NCBI GenBank assembly: GCA_015501595.1
Contig: JADNRX010000539.1
Coordinates: forward strand, 1 to 34,937
DNA: 34,937 bases
Source: Hymenopellis radicata
Taxonomy: Eukaryota > Basidiomycota > Agaricomycetes > Agaricales > Physalacriaceae
Direction of reading: 5' to 3'
The first letter of the stretch is position 1. The number at the start of each line of letters is the position of its first letter. Positions 30,119-34,937 of this stretch are shown one piece after another. The notes under the pieces are model-generated. The model was not told the DNA's origin. It searched no databases and saw nothing but the letters and a program-made list of their open reading frames with translations. A program made the translations under genes and the position numbers.

Positions 30119-31092
30119 GGGTCTGTAAAACTCACCAATGATGCTTTATGCTCACCCGACAGGTGTTATTCCAAATTCTCGCGCAAGGAACAATTGCAAA
30201 CGCACGATTTTCAACTTGAATTCTATGTCCGACGTGTCCATCAGAAACGAGATAACAAGGATGAATTATTCTACCGTCTGGAGACGCCGATACAGATTTA
30301 GAATGTCGATGGTCACACAAGTGTCCGGATATCGTGGTGTGGCGGGATAGAGTCCGCTCCGCAATAACTGCTGGCGCCGATGTTCGCCGTCTGACAGACT
30401 ACTCGTACAATCACAATACCGCATTTCCACCTGGTGCACTCCGTTGACGTGCATAACCGTCATTATGTGAGGCGTGGCGTCCGGAACAGGACACCTAGCT
30501 CCCTGGTGGCCGAGCTGATACACGAGGCCGATCTCGCGGAGGGAAATCGTCTGCCATGTCGCGTCGCGCCAGACCTGCAAACACGCCATAAGCAACTGAG
30601 CTCTTCATTCAACGTGTAGGCTTACCTGAATGGCATGGACCGGTGCACGCTCATGTCTTTTTAAACAGCACGTTCGGCATTCTAAGAAGGCCCACAGCTC
30701 AGACAATGAAACAGCTCTTCGCACTGCACCGCGTCTCCAGCGTCGGTCGACTGCCGTTCAATCGGTACCCCTATGCACTCCGCCTTCAGAGGCGCATCAC
30801 AGCATGAGCACCTCGGGTTTCGTGTCGTGTTCCTTAGCCCATGTCGTCGCATCGTCTCTTCCAGAACGCTAAGAGAATGTGAGCACCGTCCAGGCCGGTA
30901 CAAAGTTACAACGTACCATCGTGCGCGATCTACGGGGTCCATGTGTCTATAAAACTCACCAGCGACACTTTATGCTTACCCGACATTCCAAATTCTCGCG
31001 CAAGGAACAATTGCAAACGCACGATTTTCAACTTGAATTCTATGTCCGACGTGTCCATCAGAAACGAGATAACAAGGACCAATTATTCTACC
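29994..31092. repeat. Direct repeat pair flanking a KDZ fragment
   Basis: Copy 1 is 29994-30275, copy 2 is 30869-31092. Both start CTAAGAGAATGT and end AATTATTCTACC on the plus strand. The last 110 bp (ATTCCAAATTCTCGCGCAAG.., TTCAACTTGAATTC..) are almost identical. Copy 2 lacks about 60 bp present in copy 1. On the minus strand the shared part reads SDIEFKLKIVRLQLFLARE, so it derives from a coding exon. The 593 bp between the copies is a KDZ fragment. Confidence 0.8.
30276..30868 (-). pseudogene. Second KDZ transposase fragment (CxC2 and following exon)
   Basis: The sequence is clearly related to 28000-28640: LEETMRRHGLRNTTRNPRC, CDAPLKAECIG, CEELFHCLSCG, then after an intron VWRDATWQTISLREIGLVYQ and GVHQVEMRYCDC, ending GLYPATPRYPDTC..LNLYRRLQTVE. 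After CLSCG one base is missing compared with the first copy, producing an early TAG. The fragment starts and stops mid-gene, exactly at the edges of the flanking direct repeats. No catalytic blocks are included. Confidence 0.8.
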
Positions 31093-31800
31093 GGGGGCGC
31101 CTTAGCAGGACGGGCATAGCGGTACAAGCCCGCCTTGAGGCGTCTCCAAACCGCATCCGTCGTCTCCAATCCCATTTTGAACTCCTGGCGAAGAGACTGA
31201 TTGGTGCGGATATCGACGGCCACTGTGACGAGGTCCTCGTGGGTATAGATCCCCATTGCTTTGAATTTCATCTCCAGCTGCGACGCGTCGTATGCAGCCA
31301 GAAAATGACCAACATCGTCGTGAATGAAGCGTGTCTCCGCCGCTTTCACGAAATGAGGGTCTGGCTTAGCATCCAAAGAGTCGACTGGGCCACCTATGTC
31401 CTGATTTTAGGTTTCCGCCAGACAATGAAATAAGACAAGATACTCACGAAGGGCTTGGACACCATTGCCAAGCTCGTAGTCTGCGCGAATGGGGCGGCGA
31501 ACGCGTACATGCTGCTCTAGGCGTCTTGAGGAGGGTCAGAGGGGATACGGAACGCCAGCATGTAACTCACTTGCGACACAAGAAAGCCGACTTAGTGGAC
31601 GCCTTGGTGAACGTCAACGTCTGTTGCGTCAACTTCTTCGGGACGAATAAAGTTGCCTTGGACGTGGGCTTTCTCCCCAGAGAACGAGCTAGGATGAGAG
31701 GTTTTGTGGTTAGATTGAGACGACTGCTAAGGTTGACGCGAGGGAATTTGCTGGGGGAGCGCGACGGCGTCGAACTGGGAGAAAGCGGGGGAGAAGCCAT
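31083..31800 (-). CDS. Unrecognised three-exon protein, 205 residues
   Basis: ATG at 31800; exons 31571-31800, 31448-31524 and 31083-31393, introns of 46 and 54 nt with GTGAGT donors and AAG/ATAG acceptors; 618 nt joined, in frame throughout. The N-terminus is Ser/Pro/Lys-rich and basic (PPLSPSSTPSRSPSKFPR), possibly disordered. The C-terminal half is a helical domain: DDVGHFLAAYDASQLEMKFK, MGIYTHEDLVTVA, NQSLRQEFKMGLETTDAVWR, LKAGLYRYARP. The pattern suggests a small DNA- or protein-binding helical fold, but I cannot name it. Its stop codon falls within the end of the direct repeat that also follows the KDZ fragment, so it may belong to a mobile element. Confidence 0.65.
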
Positions 31801-32110
31801 CTGCCCGAAGGATGCCCTCCAAGGCGCTATTTAAGGCAATCCGGTGAATCCGGGCCTATCTGATGCATTGGGAAGGGAGGGTGGTCAGGGCATGAACGTA
31901 CTTCGGGGTGCGGATAATGCCAAAAGTTCCGGGTTGATTCGTGTCGGGGGGAGACAGAACATCTAGTAGGAAAGGAGCGACCATTGGTGGACGCGTTGTC
32001 CACGCGTTGTGAAGATAACCCAATAAGCAGGATGGTAGTTCAGGTCAAGTCGTGAATCCCAAAAAGGAAGGATATTGGGCCTACGCGAGCGTGGAGGGAC
32101 AGCAAAATGA
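31801..32110. other. Gene-free spacer
   Basis: Upstream of the 205-residue gene; presumably its promoter. No clear TATA box or exon was recognised. Confidence 0.3.
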
Positions 32111-32182
32111 CCGGCGACTGGGATTCGAACCCAGGTCTCCATGGGACCGCCACGGCATGCTGGACCACTGCACCACCCCAGT
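32111..32182 (-). tRNA. tRNA-like sequence, probably a pseudo-tRNA or SINE head
   Basis: On the minus strand an A box (TGGTGCAGTGG) and B box (GGTTCGAATCC) are correctly spaced. D stem GTGC/GCAT, anticodon stem CCGTG/CATGG with a 7-nt loop and T stem CTGGG/CCCAG all form. The anticodon would be GGT (Thr), but position 33 is C not T, and the acceptor ends (ACTGGGG and TCGCCGG) do not pair. A TTTT run follows within a few bases. Pol III transcription is possible, a functional tRNA is unlikely. Confidence 0.45.
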
Positions 32183-32291
32183 CGAGAATTAATATGAATT
32201 TCATAGTGATGTTGCGGGAGTCCTGAGTCCGGGAAAGCTGTGGAAGCCAAAAAGAGAGAACAGATTATCTAAAAATGTTTCTCAACCATAC

Positions 32292-32370
32292 AAATTGCAC
32301 ACACGGGGACTCGAACCCGAAGCCGGCCAACAAGTGCATCGAGCACAGTAACTACTTAGCCACTGGTGCT
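32292..32370 (-). tRNA. Second tRNA-like sequence, degenerate
   Basis: Minus strand: A box TGGCTAAGTAG and B box GGTTCGAGTCC, with outer acceptor pairs GCAC/GTGC and a CTCGATG loop that would present anticodon CGA (Ser) with T at position 33. The D stem and inner acceptor pairs are poor and the T stem has a mismatch. A TTTTT run lies about 27 nt downstream. Probably a decayed tRNA or tRNA-derived repeat. Confidence 0.4.
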
Positions 32371-32875
32371 TGTTTTGGGTGGACAGTTGGCTGGAGTCAA
32401 GGCTCTATTGAAAGTCAGTCGATCTGATCAATCGTACGCGTTCAAACTACGCCCATGGCCCACAGGATTTTATTCTCATTCGGTCCCAAGTCTGACCTCG
32501 TCTTCAAGGCGGCGGATAGTATTGTCTTGCGTAATGCACGCATTATCTGCCAGCTAACCTTGGACAGAGCCGTATTAGACTCACAATACTCATAAGTGTC
32601 TAGGGAACCCAAGTACAAAAAGAAAGGTGTCTACGGTTGAAATGATAATGTGGATGTATCTAGCATCCTAATTTAAGATTATTTGTGTACTTAGAATGGT
32701 CGGAAAGGAGCGTTACATGGTATACTAGTAAAAAGTCTAGTGAATTTATGATCGAGAATGGACTTACCTTACTGCATTATGCGATCGACACGGTTGCTTC
32801 TTGACATCGACCTACCTTGACACATCGGACCGGCAATCATCCTGGCTCACGGTCACATCCACTCACGAGTTGGCT
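32371..32875. other. Spacer without recognised gene
   Basis: AT-rich from about 32590 to 32770. An in-frame TTG/ACG-rich stretch precedes the ATG at 32876 but has no better start codon. Presumed promoter and leader of the 203-residue gene. Confidence 0.3.
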
Positions 32876-33597
32876 ATGGGTCGAAAGGCCGTTTATCTAA
32901 GTGCCGAGGACCGTGAATATGCGCGCAGAGAGACGAAAGCTCAATATTGGCAACGGTATGTACAGGTGAACAGTTCGCGTTTTTCAGATGTTCTAACGTG
33001 TATTTCTAAGTAATCGTAAAACATTGAATGCAAGGGCGCGTCAGCGTTATCAGGCGAGGAAGGAGAGCCGTACAGTAGACGGGCGAACGAAGGCTGGAAA
33101 GGCAGGGCAGTACGAGTCAGTCGACGAATATGAGGCGTCGTGAGTCCTTGACATGCTAACCTTGGATGTTAACTCTGAGCTCGTGAAACTCTAGTCTTGA
33201 TGAATCTAACCTAACCCGCAACCTTCGCCGCAAGTATCTACGACTTGAAGCCGGACTAATGGCGCATACAAACAACTCCCTCTATGATTGGGCGCACGAG
33301 CTCTGTCGAATCGCCATGCAGCATCTGGACGACCACGACGCCGGTTCCAAGGCCCTCATAGAAGCCAGTGAAAGTCCGCGGAAGTGGTGGGATAAGGCGA
33401 AGTCTATCGAGGGGCAGGTTGAGGAGCAGGTTGGGGAAGGAACTTTGCTTGACTATATCCGCCGACGTAATGGACGGTTCGAATATGCCGTTGAGTCTGT
33501 TGTAAACATTAACTTCCATCTGTCCTTTAATACCTTAGAGGAGGAGAGAGCTTATGGCCGGTTGTACTACTCCTCACATCATGCAGACATCCTGTAG
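32876..33597 (+). CDS. Small three-exon protein with basic N-terminal region, 203 residues
   Basis: Exons 32876-32955, 33011-33139 and 33195-33597, both introns 55 nt (GTATGT..TCTAAG and GTGAGT..CTCTAG), joined length 612 nt, in frame. ATG at 32876 starts MGRKAVYLSAEDREYARRE. Residues 27-45 read RNRKTLNARARQRYQARKE, an Arg/Lys pattern like the basic region of bZIP-type DNA-binding proteins, but no clear leucine zipper follows. The third exon is mixed helical and polar (LYDWAHELCRIAMQHLDDHD, SPRKWWDKAKSIEGQV). I recall similar MGRK-starting small proteins as common uncharacterised mushroom genes; function unknown. The gene appears intact. Confidence 0.7.
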
Positions 33598-33677
33598 GCG
33601 TAATCACAAATATACGAGCTGAAAGTGGGCATAGATTGTGTGAAGTGGTTACTCTAGTATACATATAAGATCTGCGA

Positions 33678-34645
33678 CTACTTAGAGGGGGTTAACAGCA
33701 TAATACGACGGTCAGCACACGCAGCGACGTATTCCTTCAGAGCCTCCTCGTAGCTAGTATAACTGCGATGCGTGCTGCCAGGAATACCGACATGGTGGAA
33801 GGCAGCTTCGATGCTGATAAAAGCAACTATAATTATCGAAATGAGCGAACGAAGAGCCGAAGACTTACTAATTGTTGTAGAGTCCTGGTCGAGTCCCGGC
33901 GAAGATGGCATACCAGGCATTACGGCGCACGCCGGCGCTAAGCGGTGTCTGGGCAGACCAGACATCAGGAACTGGGGCCTGCACGCGTCGGGAGCTGTAG
34001 ATGGTTCGGGGCCCTGATGTCGGGTGAACTAATCCATGCTTCGACGCGTAGTCATACGCCGCATCTGCCATGGTTCGGGTGCGATAGCCTTGATAGATAG
34101 AGCCAGTTTGGTGCAAGATCTGTGCCTCACAGGCATCCCTGAAATCTGATTAGACTTGTCCACGAGTAGGAGGAAGAGGGAAACTACCAAGTGGCGTACA
34201 CGCCAGGGATCGTACCCACAAAAACGACATATGCTCCTGCACGCTTTTTGGTGGGACGTTTCTTGGGGGAGACACGGCTGACATGGGCGTTCGATTGTTG
34301 CTGCGAGTATCCAGCATCCGACCTAGCGCATGTTCAACGCAAAATCAAATAAGATCAGACAGTAACTAACCAATGAGAGGTAATCCGCGTGGTACCACCT
34401 TGATTCACCGCATACAGCCTGGAAGGGGAAGACACAGCTAGTCCCGCGAATGCGGCTGCAAGGGTATCTTCTGCAAGGTCGTCTTTCGCAGCGTCCTGTT
34501 TGGTGGTGATAGCAGGAGGCAGGCTAGGTTGATGGGGCTTGTTGGAGGTGCGGAGGGAAGACGGGCGTTCATCTTCAGAGTCGGTCAACAGCCAGATCAC
34601 ATCATCCTCACTATGAGGCGGGGGATCGGATGTCCGCATCGACAT
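33678..34645 (-). CDS. Protein with two viroplasmin (RNase H1 N-terminal-like) domains, 271 residues
   Basis: Exons 34371-34645, 34188-34322, 33869-34138 and 33678-33813; introns 48, 49 and 55 nt; 816 nt joined, in frame. After an acidic, Ser/Pro-rich N-terminus (SEDDVIWLLTDSEDERP) and a basic patch (KKRPTKKR, residues 112-119), domain 1 begins AYVVFVGTIPGVYATW (122-137) and continues AQILHQTGSIYQGYRT; domain 2 begins AWYAIFAGTRPGLYNN (211-226) and continues FHHVGIPGSTHRSYTSYEEA. Each matches the short viroplasmin/RNase H1 N-terminal fold that binds RNA:DNA hybrids, with an intron inside each domain just after the GxYxxx motif. No RNase H catalytic domain follows. Nucleic-acid binding is the likely role; the pathway is unknown. 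Confidence 0.75.
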
Positions 34646-34758
34646 GGTAGCTACAGTGGGAGTGCGTACGATAAGAACTTGGCATTTATGGGACTACACG
34701 TGGGACATGTGATACGAAAGACCAATCGGGGATAGTCAACACCGGCTCAGATATTTCC

Positions 34759-34937
34759 CTAGACTATAACGCAGGTTCCACAGACAAGGCTAGGGAAGGC
34801 ATGAGTATTGGAAAAAGACGTCTGATGGAGAAATGGGGTCATACCGGTCGCGGCGAGACTTCCGCCACTTGCCGATATTGACTTTGCCGGCAGCAAGGTC
34901 CTCGTTGAAATATTGGAGGGCGGCAGAATGACTGTGT
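34759..34937 (-). CDS. 3' end of an unrecognised gene running off the right edge
   Basis: Exon 34845-34937, open to the edge, encodes ALQYFNEDLAAGKVNIGKW followed by RKSRRDR. A 55-nt intron (34790-34844, GTATGA..CCCTAG) leads to a last exon 34759-34789 (RLVCGTCVIV) ending in TAG. Only about 41 residues are visible and no family is recognised. Confidence 0.4.
   Translation of the reverse strand, partial: TVILPPSNISTRTLLPAKSISASGGSLAATGMTPFLHQTSFSNTHAFPSLVCGTCVIV

Noticed and set aside
32111..32182. Functional tRNA-Thr
   Set aside because: Acceptor arms do not pair and position 33 is not T.

Overview
The window reads as a piece of a mushroom-forming (Agaricomycete) basidiomycete genome. The evidence is dense short introns (mostly 45-57 nt, GT..AG, often with a CTAAC/TACTAAC-like branch site), coding exons alternating on both strands, and protein families typical of these fungi: a KDZ transposase with its CxC2-type cysteine cluster, a fungal integrase-core protein, a hAT transposase and a viroplasmin-domain protein. 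It is a transposon-rich accessory region. Most recognisable host genes are partial or broken.

Layout. 1-2248 (+) is the 3' part of an unrecognised 8-exon gene (537 residues in the window) with a Tc1/mariner-type MITE inside one intron. 2249-3447 holds decayed sequence and one small spliced ORF. 3448-3724 (+) is a small HPD-containing J-domain ORF that meets, tail to tail, a frameshifted integrase-core gene (3708-5052, -).

5416-15587 looks like one large hAT element bounded by 17-bp inverted termini. It holds a 679-codon gene of unknown function (5703-7843, -), 46-bp inverted repeats, a complete non-autonomous hAT insertion with perfect 8-bp target duplications (8609-9744), a roughly 300-bp tandem array (9835-10892), and an 11-exon hAT transposase (11931-15349, +) that is one nucleotide out of frame. 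A second, unrelated hAT-type MITE (14263-14673) sits exactly on one of its 3' splice sites. The element seems to split a kinase-like gene (5264-5415 and 15596-16129, +).

16130-23500 is mostly decayed minus-strand exon modules, repeated in tandem in three separate sets, with recurring splice donors and membrane-protein-like peptides. 24589-24785 (+) is the start of a mitochondrial GTP/GDP-carrier-like gene, cut off after two exons. 25162-29049 (-) is a nearly full-length KDZ transposase pseudogene. 29270-31800 (-) contains small spliced genes and a second KDZ fragment lying between two copies of a direct repeat. Two tRNA-like sequences follow (32111-32370, -). The right end has the best-preserved small genes: a 203-residue protein (32876-33597, +) and a 271-residue protein with two viroplasmin domains (33678-34645, -), then the tail of another gene running off the edge.

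Few genes here can be expected to act together. The main story is mobile DNA inserting into genes, introns and other mobile DNA. Exon borders were inferred by eye from splice signals and frame continuity; family names come from memory of the families, not from a search.
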